Shown here one piece after another: positions 22,441 to 34,441 of a stretch of DNA of 64,000 nucleotides. The position numbers and the translations under genes are program-made. The DNA comes from Cunninghamia lanceolata (Eukaryota > Streptophyta > Pinopsida > Cupressales > Cupressaceae), in NCBI GenBank assembly GCA_027924645.1, contig BSBN01001753.1, positions 1,054,001 through 1,118,000 of the forward strand, given 5' to 3'. Numbering within the stretch: the stretch's first letter is position 1; each line of letters begins with the position of its first letter. A model generated the notes under the pieces. It searched no databases. It saw only the letters and a program-made list of their open reading frames with translations, and was not told the DNA's origin.

Positions 22441-23521
22441 TGTGGAAATTCAAAAATTATCAATTAATATATTAATTTAATGCTCAAATATGCTCAAAAC
22501 CTTAATTATGCAAAATCGTAAGCAAACTGATAAATTACGGCAAATTTTCACAAACCAAGATAGTAGATAGAGACTAGTTATTGACCATTTTTCAAAGTTC
22601 ATGATACGAAATACACAGGGACACTAGAGCTAACGTCCTAGTCCAATGCAGTGTTTTTTTCAAGGGATCCTATACTTCTTCTGATGTTGATTGTTAATGT
22701 CACAGAAATTTCTATGTTGGAGATCCAAGAGACACTGGTGTAAGGCGCCCAAGTCTAAGTCCTTCTTTTCTGCTCAGGTACGAGATCCAAATACTCTTTT
22801 CTAGCCTCTTGCAACTCCACTCCTTCAAATCTGTCACTTGTAACCTGTAATCACAGAGAATGGGGTCAGGTGTTGTGGTGTTTAGGAGCTTGCCTCAGTC
22901 AAGCCTCGGAAGGACATTCAAGTCTTCCGAACACTGCTGTTAGATAAAGAGTGTGTATCCCTGTGGGATAGAGGCAAAAACAAATTGATAAATGATTCAA
23001 ACACAAATAGATGAAAATCCTTCAACACATGAGAAGATGAAGCTAAATCTGCAATCACAAACACAACAACAATAGTCTTCTCTGCAACAATGAATATCTT
23101 GAATGCTCTAAAATCATAAGTTCACCAAAAGTTCATAATCATCTTCTAGTTTTCAAATGAAACCCTAAACATGCTTATATATGCAAATAAACACGTTCCT
23201 GCTTTAAATTTTGTAATTCAAACTTAAGATGTTGGCAATGGAACCTTTTGACGGTCATATAACCAACATTCAAATTTGGGACCTGCCTAAAATAGGGCAG
23301 GATAGGGGCGCGTGCGCCCATGTCCTCAGGTCCTATTTTAGGGTAGGACTAAGTGCAACAATGTCTCTCAAGCCCCATGTGACATGGGTTTCAGGCTATT
23401 TTCTTCCGGGAGTTAAAACGAACATGCAAGATGCAAAACAAGGGACCTGGGAGTTAAAGTTAGGAGGTAAAAGTCCTAGGGGAACATTTTATGACATAAC
23501 AGAAGGCACAAAGGTGTGACA
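22441..23521. repeat. Candidate solo LTR or foreign insertion in X
   Basis: The sequence changes from GGATTG-rich to balanced composition at about 22441 and back near 23525. It begins TGTGGAAATT and ends GTGTGACA, so its complement begins TGTCACACC, an LTR-like terminus. It holds a TATA-like CTTATATATGC near 23173. No matching 5-bp duplication is visible (AATGA left, GACAT right), so boundaries may be wrong. Confidence 0.4.
23286..23342. repeat. GC-rich nested inverted repeat
   Basis: Outer arms CCTAAAATAGG (23286-23296) and CCTATTTTAGG (23332-23342) are perfect complements, with inner arms GGGCGC (23306-23311) and GCGCCC (23314-23319). A CCTGCC/GGCAGG pair overlaps at the left. It could form a cruciform or stem-loop. 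Confidence 0.85.
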
Positions 23522-24111
23522 GACATTTTTAGATTATGTGCATTGGGATTTGTCGTCAAGGCCTTGCGATTATGAACTTGCTTTAACATTTATGGGATCC
23601 AAGATGCCTTGTTAATGAAGGCCTAAGCCTTTGCAGGTTAATAGTTCATATTTTGGAGCATTTAGGTTGTAATGAGATGTTTGTGTTTTTTTTCAAAAAT
23701 AAGATGTGAATTTATTGTTACATGCAGAGGGATTGGTGGTGGATGTAAGGTGTTCTTCTAGTGCAGGAGGACCACCATGAATAAAGGTAATGGGACTAAG
23801 GTGGTAGGGTGATGGTTTGGGGATGGGGTCAATAATGGATGGTCAGGGATCATGAAATGGATTGGCTTGGATGCTTGGATTTTGATTGGATTGGGGAGAT
23901 GTTTGAGCATGTTTTGGAACAAGCCCTTGACTTAGCTAGATTTACTTGGATGACATGATGGAGGAGTGTTTAGAATTGATTATTTTGATAGATTCCTCTA
24001 GTTGTGTACCTAGATGGATGAGGGGTTTTTGATGCTCATGGATTTGGGATTGGATGGGTTTGATGGACTTTTGGTAAGGTTGGATGACTTGAATGGGTGT
24101 TATGTGGGTGA

Positions 24112-24913
24112 TGAAGCTGTGAAAATAATGCAAGATAACAACATGAAAGATAAAACAATACAAGTAATACCCTAAACCTTGCACAAATTCATACTTCTAA
24201 TAGAACGGGGTAGAGTGCACCCAAGCTCCACCAACTTTCTTCTATGGATCATGCATTGTGGATTGATCACAAAAACCATCATAACATGGATGTGAAATAG
24301 CCATAATAGATATAAATGGAAAATGATAGATATACGTGCATCTAAAAAATTGTTGGGTGTTGATATTGAAATGAGAAGTTCAATTTACAGATGGAGAAGG
24401 AATAAAATGGATGACTAAGATTAAAATAGTATGGTATGAGGTAGATGGATAGGATGAAAAGTTAATTTTAGTGGTTATGACACACATTAAATGAGGATGA
24501 CAGGTGGTTATAATAAGAATGTGAGTGGGGAAATGGGATTATTTAATTAATTTCTAGAGAGGAAGTGCTTATGACGCACAATTAATGGGGTTAAAATAAG
24601 GATGTGAGTGGGATAAATAATTTAAATAATAAAATTATTTAAATTATCAAAGACCTGAGGCATGTGAGAGCTAATTTAAATAAATATTTAATTTATTTAA
24701 ATTAATTAGAGGAAAATTAAAAAAATAAAGTTTATTAAATTTGGTCTAAAAGGGGGATAAATGGATAAAAGGGATTAGTTAAATAAATATAACTTACTTA
24801 ACTAATTGGATGATGGAAGGGGTCATGAAAGGGGCCTAGAACAAGATGTGTTGCAAAGTGTCGAAAGTGTCGCCAGATGTGTCAAAAGACATGGTCAATT
24901 TTAGGTGTCTACA
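24112..24913 (-). repeat. Solo LTR of an X-related family
   Basis: An 802-bp segment starting TGAAGCTGTG and ending GTGTCTACA on the plus strand; its complement starts TGTAGACACC like the X LTR. It is flanked by GGTGA at 24107-24111 and 24914-24918, a perfect target duplication. No PBS or polypurine tract adjoins, as expected after LTR-LTR recombination. It carries AT-rich palindromes near 24614-24700 analogous to, but not the same as, those of X. Confidence 0.88.
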
Positions 24914-25499
24914 GGTGACAAAATCATCAATCACACACTTAGATGGCATTGGATTAGTGTGATGGCATGACTCATTTTTTTTTGTGATTTTTATAACAAT
25001 CCTTTGCTAAGAGTCCTTGGAGAAAATATAAAAAGGATGATTTGGATGTGGTAGGATTGGATTGTAGATTGGATGAACATTTGGATTGATCAATGATTGG
25101 ATTGATGGGAGGAGTGAGATTGCAAGGATTTTTAGGATGAAGGTTTTGGATGGGAGGAGGAGGAGGCTAGAGTGGTCTCACATATGGATATAGATGGGTG
25201 GAGGGTTGTATTTCCCTTTTCAAAGGTGCCATAAGGATGACCAATAAATATTTGTTTAGGATTGGAGGAATAGATTGTGATAGTCAATTCTTGGTCAAAA
25301 GGTGTTTGATTATACATGGTTGGGTGATGGAAGCTTATGGTGAGATTTTTTGCTATGATGTCATCAAGGGGATCATATGGATATTCATCTTGATCTAAAG
25401 GGATATCATCGTCATTGATTTTGAAAGGATTTTTAGGATGGTTATGATGAGGGGACTCATCAAAACAAAATGGATTCATGATTTTGATTTTTTGATTTT

Positions 25500-26960
25500 T
25501 TATTAGTGGATTGGATTGATGACGTGATTTTTGGATGAATTGGTGATTTTTGGAGTGCTAAGGCTCACCTTAAGACTTTCTTTGATATCAAAGGATTTTT
25601 TATTTTCTTGGAATGATTTGTTATGATGGATTAAGTGAGGCTTAAGACCTCACAAAGCTCAATGATTGGATTAATCAAGGCCAAGGACCTTGAGGTGCTT
25701 GATGTTGGATTAGATAAAGGTCAAGGATACATGACACTTGATGTTTGATTAGACTAATTTGATTTTTGATTGGGGGGTTAGGTCAAGGACCTTTAAGGTT
25801 TGATTTTGATTGTTGATTTGGATTGAGGGTTGATTGATGGGTGATAGATTTTGATTTGGGATGAATCTTGACTTAGGATTTAGGATTTGAGGTATTAGTT
25901 CAAGGACCCTAGATGATAGTTGATTTGATGGTTTAAACAAAGAAGGGGTTGAGGTCTTTAACCACCTTTGATTTTGAAATGGGTGATGTTTGGATTAAAG
26001 ATCTTGAGATTAGATGGTTGATTTTGGTTATGGATTTGATGGATGAAGGGTTGATTAAGGTTTGGGGGGATTGATTGGATTTGATTAGGGTGAGGATTTG
26101 ATTAGATGGACTTGGGTTAATTTGAGGAATATTGATTTTGGTTGGATGAAGGTACAAGACATTATTGGATTTTTATTAGGAGTGGGATTTGATTAGGATT
26201 GAATTGATGGTGGATGATTTGATAATTTGATGATTTTGGATTTGGGTTGGATTGGATTGAACTTGATTGGGGTTTTTATTAAGATTTGGGATAACTGGAT
26301 GCAAATTGATTGAAATTGGGATGAAGGTACATGACCTTATTGGATTTGGATGATGATTAGGAGTGGGATTTTATTAGGATTGAACTGATGGTGGATAATT
26401 TGAGAATTTGATGATTTTGGATTTGGGTTGGATTGGATTAGGATTGATTAGGATTATTAGGTTTGGGATTTTATATGATTGGATGATGGTGGATTATGGA
26501 TTGATTGAGATAGGATTACGAATTTAGATTGGAGTGGAGTTGATTCAATTTGGATGGGGGATTGTATGTGGTTTTGGATTAGGATTAGGTGATTGGTTGG
26601 ATTTCAATTTTGATTTGACTTAGATGGGGTTTGGATTGATGATTTTATTGGAGGTTGAATGAAGTTGGATTTAGGATAATTAGGTTTTGGTTTGGGATAA
26701 CTGAATATGGATTGAATGGGGTTAAGATTGATTAGGTTTGATTTTGGATTAATTGAAGGGGATTGAATGGGATTAGGATTGAGTTGATTTTGATTTGGGT
26801 GATGGGTTGAATTTGGATTGTGAGTGTGGATGATTGATGGGTTTGACTTGGTTTGGATTTAGATGAATGGATGTCACACAAAGTGAGGGTGTTGGGCTAT
26901 GATTCAAGATTTGTATTTTAAGGGGTTTCAACCTTTGAATTGAGTGGACTTTTGGATGTC
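25500..26960. repeat. GGATTNGATT-type low-complexity tract
   Basis: The plus strand is made mostly of G, A and T in overlapping GATTGG, GGATTTG and GATTAGG words with very few C. Within it a segment near 26140-26270 recurs about 181 bp later at 26320-26450 (AGGAGTGGGA...GATGATTTTGGATTTGGG), so part grew by duplication. Confidence 0.85.
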
Positions 26961-27750
26961 GCAAGATTTTGATGTTTTAGATTTTAAGGACATTCATGCA
27001 TTTCTCACAAGAAAACATGCCAAGAACATGAGCAAGCCTATGCTATTCAAGTAGGTGTTTATATGCATGTAGGCCCACCATTAATACCTTGTCTATTCAT
27101 GGAGTGTAAAGCCCATGATGAGACATTGACCATTTTTATCACCCAAGATCACTCCATCATGCGAGGGGAGAGCATACATGGCATACAAACTTGATTCTAG
27201 GTGTAAGTAGCTTATTGGTGCTAACTACTAACCAATGCACCACATACACATATGTATGATGGTCTAAAATAGGCTTTACAAGCTTATAATGGATGTCCTT
27301 AGTATACCCAAGGGTACAAGAGGCCAAATTCTATGAACTAGAGTCCCATCTACAAGCATGTGGTCATGGAACAAGTCCCTTTCCACTTCACCCTATCTCC
27401 TTACAAGAAGGGGCAACAAGGTTTTGCTAGACACGATGATGGAATCCTTTGAAGTACATATTTTGATCTCCCCCTTGTTGGGTCCCAAAACCACTACTCC
27501 AATTCCTAGGATAGAGATTCACTTTTGAGACCATGGTTGTCATCATGAAAGTAAAACTTACCCATCAATAAACTATTGAGGGTTGAAGGCCAAAAAATGA
27601 GTGTTTTTTCTCTCCTACACTTTGAGCTCAACTTAAACTTGAGAGTGTATTCCCTAAGGCATGATAAACCAGATGAACAACTAAAAATTGGTGGCTAAAC
27701 CCAACCAATTGACTTGGTTCCAAGCACTGTCACTAAACCAAGAACAACTA

Positions 27751-28252
27751 GCCACCTATAGACCTTAGTATAGCTAATTACTACACCATGCATATGCACC
27801 TGAATATGATAGCATTGCATTCCTTAAAATGACTCCATTTAAACTTTACATACACAAGATACATAGTGCAGGCATACATGTTCATGATTCACAAATGATT
27901 TAAACAATTTTGGGTCACTCAAAATGATTACATGGTTATAAAATAGAACCATGAACATGTAAAACCTAAACTAATCCTACTCTTAATCCTTTGTCGTACA
28001 AGCCACCTACAAACCTCAATATAACTGATTACTGCAATATGCATATGCACCCAAATATGACAACATCACATTCCTTAAAATGACTCCATTTAAATTTTAC
28101 ATACACAAGATACATAATCCAAGCATACATGTTCATGATTCACAAATGATTTAAATAATTTTGGGTCGCTCAGAATGATCCCCTAGTTATTATATTGAAT
28201 CATGAATGGCATGTAAACCTAGACTAATCCTACTCCTAATCCTATTCCTAGC
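27751..28252. repeat. 251-bp tandem duplication in X
   Basis: Two adjacent copies begin GCCACCTA at 27751 and 28002, both running through CATATGCACC, CATTCCTTAAAATGACTCC and GATTCACAAATGATTTAAA to a CTAATCCTACTC tail. They differ by scattered substitutions, so the duplication is not recent. Confidence 0.9.
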
Positions 28253-28522
28253 CAGGATAGAGGATTAATTTGAAAGTGTTGGCCCTTCACCAAATTGGAC
28301 TGGTGCCTACTCCATTGGACAACAAAGTCATGAACAACAACAGGAAAGAGATATACCTAGCAGAACATCAACAAAAGCATGAAATACACTCACATACAAA
28401 CCTAAAATACATTTCATATAATGGACATACTTATTAATCCAAAACACAACTGCAACAATCCATATGCAACAAAAGAAAGACCCATACAAAAAATTTGCAT
28501 GATTTAAATGTTCTCATACATT

Positions 28523-29899
28523 TGTTGCAAGTATGGGCCTAACCGGTGTTGTCATTGATGTCAACATACTCCTGTTGCATTAATGATAAGGATTGGATGA
28601 GCTGTGTGTTGAGGATATTGAGAAAATTAGTCCTAATCAGGAACAGAGAAGAACAGTGAAGATAGTGAGGTAAAGATCCTAGTTAAGATAAAGATTAGAG
28701 GATGCGCTTCAAAGGGTTTGTAGATATGTGTCTTGAGATGATCCAATAAAGATTTCAGTGGTCCACATAAAGATCTAAAGAAGTTATGGACACTTAAGTA
28801 AAACCGGTTCTGGCAAGTGTTCAGAGGTGACAGAGTGATACAGATAGGTCCGGTGAGATCTGGAAGTGTATTATCCTATTCTATGGTTTTGGTGGAGTGT
28901 TTAGGAAGTCCATGTGAAGTGAAAACTCAATTGGTTAGTGATCTGGAGGTCTGCAAGTATCTATTCCAATATGACAGTGATGACAGACTGTGTTGTTGAG
29001 GTTCCAGATGAAGGTGAGAATGATTTCAGTAGATAGTAGTAGTGTGGATGTTCTTGGTGATTCAGGAAAGCTTATGGAGGTCTTTGGATTGTGTCTAGTT
29101 CATGTTGGTGGTCCGCATTAAAGATTGAGCTAGTAAATGAAGAACTACTTCCGGATGATGGTGTTCTTCCCAAGTCAGGCCAACCAGATGAGTTATACAT
29201 CTTGCGGATGATCTTGATGATGTTCTGTGAAGATTGGTGTATTCCTATAAGAAGATTGAAGTCTCAGATCTGTGTGGCTGACAGTGTGTTGATCTGGGTG
29301 AAGTCTTTTTGTGATTAGTCTTGTTGCATTTATATATTTTCTCTGTATTGTATGCCGACTTGGATGATTATTCCTAAGTCGATGTATTGTATAAATAAGG
29401 AGTTGTAAAGTCATTTCAAAGTAGAGGTGTGGCGATGAGAGTGTGGTAGAGAGGAGCAGAGCGAAAGGCAGAGCAAAAGTATTGAGCTTAAATGGGACTG
29501 ACTCAAGCATGGTGAAGATGCTATTCTGCAGTTCAAGTATGTGATACTTATTTTTCTGTAGACAGTGTGTCTCTTGTAGGCAGTGAGCCTCTTGTGAGTA
29601 GTGTGCTCGGGCAGTGAGCCCTAATTGGCATGTGCCATTTGTTCTTTCTATTCTTCTAATAGAGAATACAATCTTGGGTTAATCACCTCGTGGTTTTTCC
29701 CTTAACTGGGTTTTCGACGTCAAAATCTTGGTGTCTTGTGTATTAATATGTTTCTGCTCTTGATTTAATGCATTGTGTTTCCATGATTGATTTATTATTA
29801 TGCTGCTGAATTACAATGTGGATTTAAGTGTTTAATGGGAAGAAAGTTTTGGACAACTGATTCACCCCCCCCTCTTAGTTGTCTGCCTAAAATCTAATA
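28523..29899 (+). repeat. Copia-B 5' LTR
   Basis: It starts TGTTGCAAG and ends TCTAATA, where the partner ends TCTAACA. The 31-bp length difference includes a short run near 29570-29610 (repeated CTTGT..GCAGTGAG units) missing from the 3' copy. TATA-like TATAAATAAGGAG lies at 29390-29402, the probable promoter. Confidence 0.95.
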
Positions 29900-29901
29900 A
29901 T

Positions 29902-29913
29902 TGGTATCAGAGC
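29902..29913 (+). other. Copia-B primer-binding site
   Basis: TGGTATCAGAGC, complementary to initiator methionine tRNA, two bases after the LTR. Confidence 0.95.
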
Positions 29914-29955
29914 TAAGTTCCTCTAAAAGAGCTTAACCACTTGAGGAGATCCAGG

Positions 29956-30950
29956 ATGTCGTCCTACAAGAAGGATAGTTTGAAGTTTGATGGAACCAAT
30001 TTTACTCTTTGGAAAAGTCACATGCAAAGTCACATGCAATGTATGGGAATGTAGTATTGGACCATAGCTTCAAAGAAGTATACTCCTCCATAGAATGGTT
30101 CGAGATCTGTAGATGAAATAACAGATGTTGAAAACAGTCTACGGACTAAAGAAGCTCTTTTAAGTGCCTTGTCTGATTCAGAGATGACAAATGTTGTTGA
30201 CCTACAAACTGCTTTTGAGATTTAGGAAAAACTGGAACTTCTGCATGAAGGAGACAAGTATGTTAAATGTGCCAAGCTACAGAGTCTGAAAGGAAAATTC
30301 AAAAATCTGAAGATGAGAGAAGACGAAAATATCACTACTTTTATGCCAATAGTAAATGAGCTTGTTTGTGGAATTAGATGTGTTGGTGGAGTCTTGGATG
30401 AAGATGAGATCATTGGCAAAGTTCTTAAATCCCTTCCTAATTCTTACAAGTACAAGGTTGCTGCTATTAAAGAATTCAGATCTTTTTCAGGTATCACAAG
30501 TGATCAATTGGTTGGTAAATTGGCTGCATTTGAATTGACTGATTTTGGAGATGCCCCCCTAAGACTGAATCTGCATTCAAAGCTAGTGCCTCTGTTAAAG
30601 GAAAACAAAGGTTTGATCCAGGAGAGAACTCTTCAAGGAAACTATCATGGTATGAAAAAGCAAGAAAGGACCTGGAAGAAGATGAAGCAAAAGCTGCTCA
30701 ACTTGAAACCCTTATTGCAAAAAGGCTACCAAGAGGATCCAGTAAGTATGAAGGGAAATTGCCTTTCAAATGCTTTAACTGCAATAAGATTGGTCATTTT
30801 GCCTCAAGGTGTTCGGAAAGATACTCAAGGCCAAATCCTAACAGATCAAGGTTCCAAAAGAATTGTTACTATGTTCATGAAGATGATGATAATGAAGGAG
30901 TAACAGATGATGAATCAGAGACAGGAAACAAATCCAGAAGCGACTGGGTG
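29956..30950 (+). pseudogene. Copia-B gag
   Basis: The start ATG at 29956 is 42 bp after the PBS and opens MSSYKKDSLKFDGTNF, the Copia gag N-terminus. Stops occur at 30052-30054, near 30091 and near 30223. A perfect 12-bp duplication (AGTCACATGCAA, 30016-30039) adds four residues. The middle region has KLQSLKGKFKNLKMRED and VLKSLPNSYKYKV. The frame shifts at a C-run near 30553-30558. In the new frame the zinc knuckle CFNCNKIGHFASRC (30768-30809) is complete, with CX2CX4HX4C spacing. The knuckle binds element RNA in the capsid. Confidence 0.88.
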
Positions 30951-32383
30951 TTCATTGCCATCAAGGAAGAAGATCCAATGCCCTCTATATCTATCAATCA
31001 TAAAATTGTGGAAAGAGCTCTGGCTGCCCAAGTTGAAGAAAAAGATGATTGGGTCATTGATAGTGGATGCTCTCACCATATGACAGGTGACAAAAATAAG
31101 TTCATAGACTTGGAAAGGTATGAAGGAGGAGTGGTAAAGTTTGGTGACAATTCTACTGGCAGAATCAGAGGAAGAGGAACCATTTCTTTTGATGGAAAGA
31201 ACAAAACTAGTAATGTACTATATGTTGAAGGTTTGAAGCACAATCTTCTCAGTGTTGGATAGTTGGTGGACAAAGGCTATGATCTCCAATTCAAGAATGG
31301 AAAATATAATATCTTTAAAAGTTCCAGAACAGAGATTGCATTTGGTACTCAAACTAAAGGTAATATCTTCCACTTGGTTGGTACTAAAAAAAGTTGCTTA
31401 TTTGTTCAAATTGATCAGAGTTGGTTGTGGCATAGGAGAATGTGTCATGTGAATTTTGATAATATCATCAAGATAAGCAACACTCAGGCTATAAGAGATC
31501 TTCCAAGACTTGTGAAACCTACAAATAGCTTGTGCAAAGAATGTCAATTAGGTAAGCAGAGTAGAGTCACATTCAAAAGTAAGGAATAGCCCTCTACCGA
31601 ATTATTGGACTTAGTTCATACTGACCTATGTGGTCTGACAAGAATCAGAAGTGTGCAATGTGATAGATACTTCATGTTATTAATTGATGACCATTCTCGG
31701 ATGATGTGGGTTACTTTTCTGAAAGAGAAATCAGAAACTCTTGAGAAATTCAAAATATTCAAAGCTATGGTAGAGAATGAAACAGGATTAAAATTGAAAT
31801 GTCTGAGGTCTGATAGAGGTGGAGAATTCACATCCGGTGAGTTCATTGAATTATGTGAGAAACATGGAATAAAAAGATAGTTGTCTGCTCCCAGGACTCC
31901 ACAGTAGAATGGAGTAGTGGAGAGAAAAAACTAGACCATCTAGGAAGCATCTAGAACCATGATGATGGAAGCAAATGTTCCTCAGATCTATTGGAGAGAA
32001 TCTGTAAGCACTGCAGTCTATACCCTCAATCGAGTACAAATCAAAAGTAATATCGGTAAGACTCCCTATGAACTTTGGTTTGGCATCACTCCTACTGTGA
32101 GGTATTTCAGAGTCTTTGGTAGCAAATGTTACATTAAAAGAGATGAAGATCTAGGAAAATTTGGTGCTAGAAGTGATGAAGGAATATTCTTGGGTTATTC
32201 TACTCAAAGCAAAGCATACCGGTGTTATAACAAGAGATTAAAGAAGATTGTGGAAAGTACAAATGTGAAGGTTGATGAAGGTATTAAAAACCCTCAAGGT
32301 TCTATGAATATGATGAAGATGATCGAAATAATATTTTTGTTCAAGAAGTCCAAGCTCCCTCTGAAATTCAGATTCAAACTGAT
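30951..32383 (+). pseudogene. Copia-B protease and integrase
   Basis: The protease motif DWVIDSGCSHHMTGDK starts near 31047. GAG-pre-integrase LWHRRMCHVNF...CKECQ lies at 31425-31550, and the integrase core starts HTDLCGLTRIR near 31617 with DDHSRMMWVTF. The frame is constant from about 30560 to 32290 but has TAG at 31260-31262, 31587-31589, 31878-31880 and at least three more between 31904 and 31943, next to the ERKN motif that carries the catalytic Glu. After that come SNIGKTPYELWFG and the C-terminal FLGYSTQSKAYRCYN. A frameshift near 32290 precedes the RT frame. Confidence 0.9.
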
Positions 32384-34114
32384 TTGATAAATCAGGAAGA
32401 AGAGATAAGTTTGAATGAACCTATTCAAGAATCAGAAGTGCAAGAAACTCCCAAAGTTCCTAGGTATGTAAGACTGAATCACTCTAAAGATCAGATCATA
32501 GGTGATAAAAGAAAAGGTGTACAAACTAGAAGAAGGATTGATCAAAATTTAGAAGAGTATTGTCTGATTTCAAAGATTGAACCTAAGACAGTGAATGAAG
32601 CTTGCAATGATGAAAACTGGACTAAAGCAATGGAGGAAGAGCTGATGCAAATTGAGAAAAATCACACTTGGGATCTTGTTCCTAGACCTAAAAACAAGAA
32701 TGTGATTGGAACCAAATGGGTCTTCCAGAATAAACTAAATGATGATGGTGAAGTAGTCAGAAACAAAGCCAGATTGGTCTGCAAGGGTTACTACCAAGTA
32801 GAAGGAGTTAATTTTGAAGAAACTTTTGCTTCGGTGGCAAGAATTGAAGCAGTCAGATTATTTTTTGCTTTTGCTGCCTTCAAAGATTTCAAAGTATATC
32901 AGATGGATGTCAAATCTACCTTCCTGAATGGTGACTTGGAAGAAGAAGTATACATTAAGAAACCAAATGGATTTCAATTGTCTGATCATGGTGATATGGT
33001 CTGTAAGTTGAAGAAAGCACTGTATGGACTGAAGCAAGCCCTAAGAGCCTGGTATGAAAGATTGGATGAGCATTTTTTGAAAATTGGTTTCAACAAAGGT
33101 ACTACTGACAGTAATTTGTATTTCAAAATTGATCATGAAAATATCTTGATAGTTGAAGTGTTTGTTGATGATATCATTTTTGGAGGAAGAGATAGTATGT
33201 GCAAAACCTTTGCAAATCAAATGAAAAGTGAATTTGAGATGTCCATGTTTGGGGAAATGAATTTCTTCTTGGGTCTGCAAATCACTCAAACAAAGAAAGG
33301 AATCTTCATTTCTCAGACCAAATATGTGAAAGAATTGTTGAAGAAATTTGGAATGGAAGAATCAAAACCAATGAAAACTCCCATGGCAACCAGATGTAAA
33401 TTTAGCAAAGATGATGACTCTCCTAAGACTGATCAGAAAAAGTATAGTTCAATGATTGGAGGACTGTTGTATCTAACTCAAACTAGACCTGACATTATGA
33501 ATGTTGTTGGTCTTGTTGCCAGATTCCAAGCTGATCCTAGAGAATCTCATGTCATGGCAATCAAGAGGATTTTTAGATATCTAAAAGGGATAGTTGAGTA
33601 TGGATTGTGGTATCCCAGAGATCATGATTTTTCTCTTCATGCATATACAGATGCGGATTGGGAAGGAGATGTGGATGACCAGAAGAGTACCAGTGGTGGA
33701 GCATTTTTTTTAGGGAAGAGATTGGTTTCTTGGCTAAGCAAGAAACAAGAGGCAATATCTTTGTCCACAACTGAAGCAAAATATATTGCAGCAGCAGGTA
33801 GTTGCACTCAAGTTTTGTGGATGAAGCAAATGCTAAGAGACATCAGAGTGGAGTATGAGGAACCTATCACAATCTTCTGTGATAATTCAAGTGTAATAAA
33901 TATATCTAAGAATCTAGTGTTGCATTCAAAGACTAAACATATATCCATCAAGTTTCACTTTTTGAGAGAGCAAGTGAACAAGAATGAAGTCAGATTGGAA
34001 TTTGTGCCTTCCAAGGATCAGATTGCAGATATTTTTACTAAACCTCTACCTAAGGACTCTTTTGAGTATCTCAGGGAGAAGTTAGGGGTTATTACCCCTC
34101 CGGTTCTGAATTAA
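32384..34114 (+). CDS. Copia-B reverse transcriptase and RNase H, open frame
   Basis: 576 codons without a stop; the frame is open back to about 32300, so the Met at 32384 is only the first Met, not a natural start (the protein is cut from the polyprotein). RT domain: [53 protein letters not shown], and the active-site box FVDDIIFGG near 33157-33185, with both Asp present. RNase [50 protein letters not shown] and HFLREQVN. It ends at [12 protein letters not shown]. It copies element RNA into DNA and degrades the template. It has the best-preserved coding sequence in the window, but lacks an intact gag and integrase in cis. Confidence 0.95.
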   Translation: MINQEEEISLNEPIQESEVQETPKVPRYVRLNHSKDQIIGDKRKGVQTRRRIDQNLEEYCLISKIEPKTVNEACNDENWTKAMEEELMQIEKNHTWDLVPRPKNKNVIGTKWVFQNKLNDDGEVVRNKARLVCKGYYQVEGVNFEETFASVARIEAVRLFFAFAAFKDFKVYQMDVKSTFLNGDLEEEVYIKKPNGFQLSDHGDMVCKLKKALYGLKQALRAWYERLDEHFLKIGFNKGTTDSNLYFKIDHENILIVEVFVDDIIFGGRDSMCKTFANQMKSEFEMSMFGEMNFFLGLQITQTKKGIFISQTKYVKELLKKFGMEESKPMKTPMATRCKFSKDDDSPKTDQKKYSSMIGGLLYLTQTRPDIMNVVGLVARFQADPRESHVMAIKRIFRYLKGIVEYGLWYPRDHDFSLHAYTDADWEGDVDDQKSTSGGAFFLGKRLVSWLSKKQEAISLSTTEAKYIAAAGSCTQVLWMKQMLRDIRVEYEEPITIFCDNSSVINISKNLVLHSKTKHISIKFHFLREQVNKNEVRLEFVPSKDQIADIFTKPLPKDSFEYLREKLGVITPPVLN

Positions 34115-34189
34115 GGTGCACTGATGTGCATCAGTCCGGTGGATCTCATAGTCATATCTTGTGATCCAAATTGATGTTTGGGAAGCTGC

Positions 34190-34440
34190 CACTCAGGGGG
34201 AGTAGCTGGTATGATTCTGAAGTGATACAAGTATGTGTCCTTTACCATTGATGTCAAAGGGGGAGAGAAGACATGTGAAAAACAAGTGGTTGCTGATCAA
34301 AGGGGGAGCAGGAAAGGAAGAGAAGACATGTGAATGGTTGTTGCTGATAGGGGGAGTTGTGACAGTAAGGAGAAGCCCTTGTTTTGATGGTCAAAACAAT
34401 TTTTCACATCATATGTTGCCATCAATGACAAAGGGGGAGA
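34190..34440 (+). other. Copia-B polypurine tract and upstream G-tract repeats
   Basis: AAAGGGGGAGA at 34430-34440 directly precedes the 3' LTR and is the polypurine tract. Four similar GGGGGAG tracts lie upstream near 34196, 34258, 34301 and 34349, and the phrase GAGAAGACATGTG occurs twice (34264 and 34320). Confidence 0.88.
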
Positions 34441-34441
34441 T

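Larger units (their letters stand above)
20131..24106. other. Element X internal segment B, no supported gene
   Basis: This resumes element X after Athila and is strongly G/T-biased on the plus strand (GGATTTGGATGG-like strings), with short ORFs on both strands that look like low-complexity translations. No retroelement domain is seen. The part 22441-23521 differs in composition and is listed separately. Confidence 0.6.
24919..28517. other. Element X internal segment C, no supported gene
   Basis: Continuation of the non-coding X interior between the solo LTR and Copia-B. It holds a long GGATT-type low-complexity tract and a 251-bp tandem duplication, listed separately. Short ORFs on the minus strand read as Ile/Asn/Pro/Ser strings and show no domain. 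Confidence 0.6.

Noticed and set aside
23229..23519. 96-codon plus-strand ORF
   Set aside because: It runs across a GC-rich inverted repeat in a probable LTR; no conserved motif.
25749..26964. Minus-strand ORFs rich in Ile, Asn, Pro and Ser
   Set aside because: They are translations of a C-poor low-complexity tract and show no domain.
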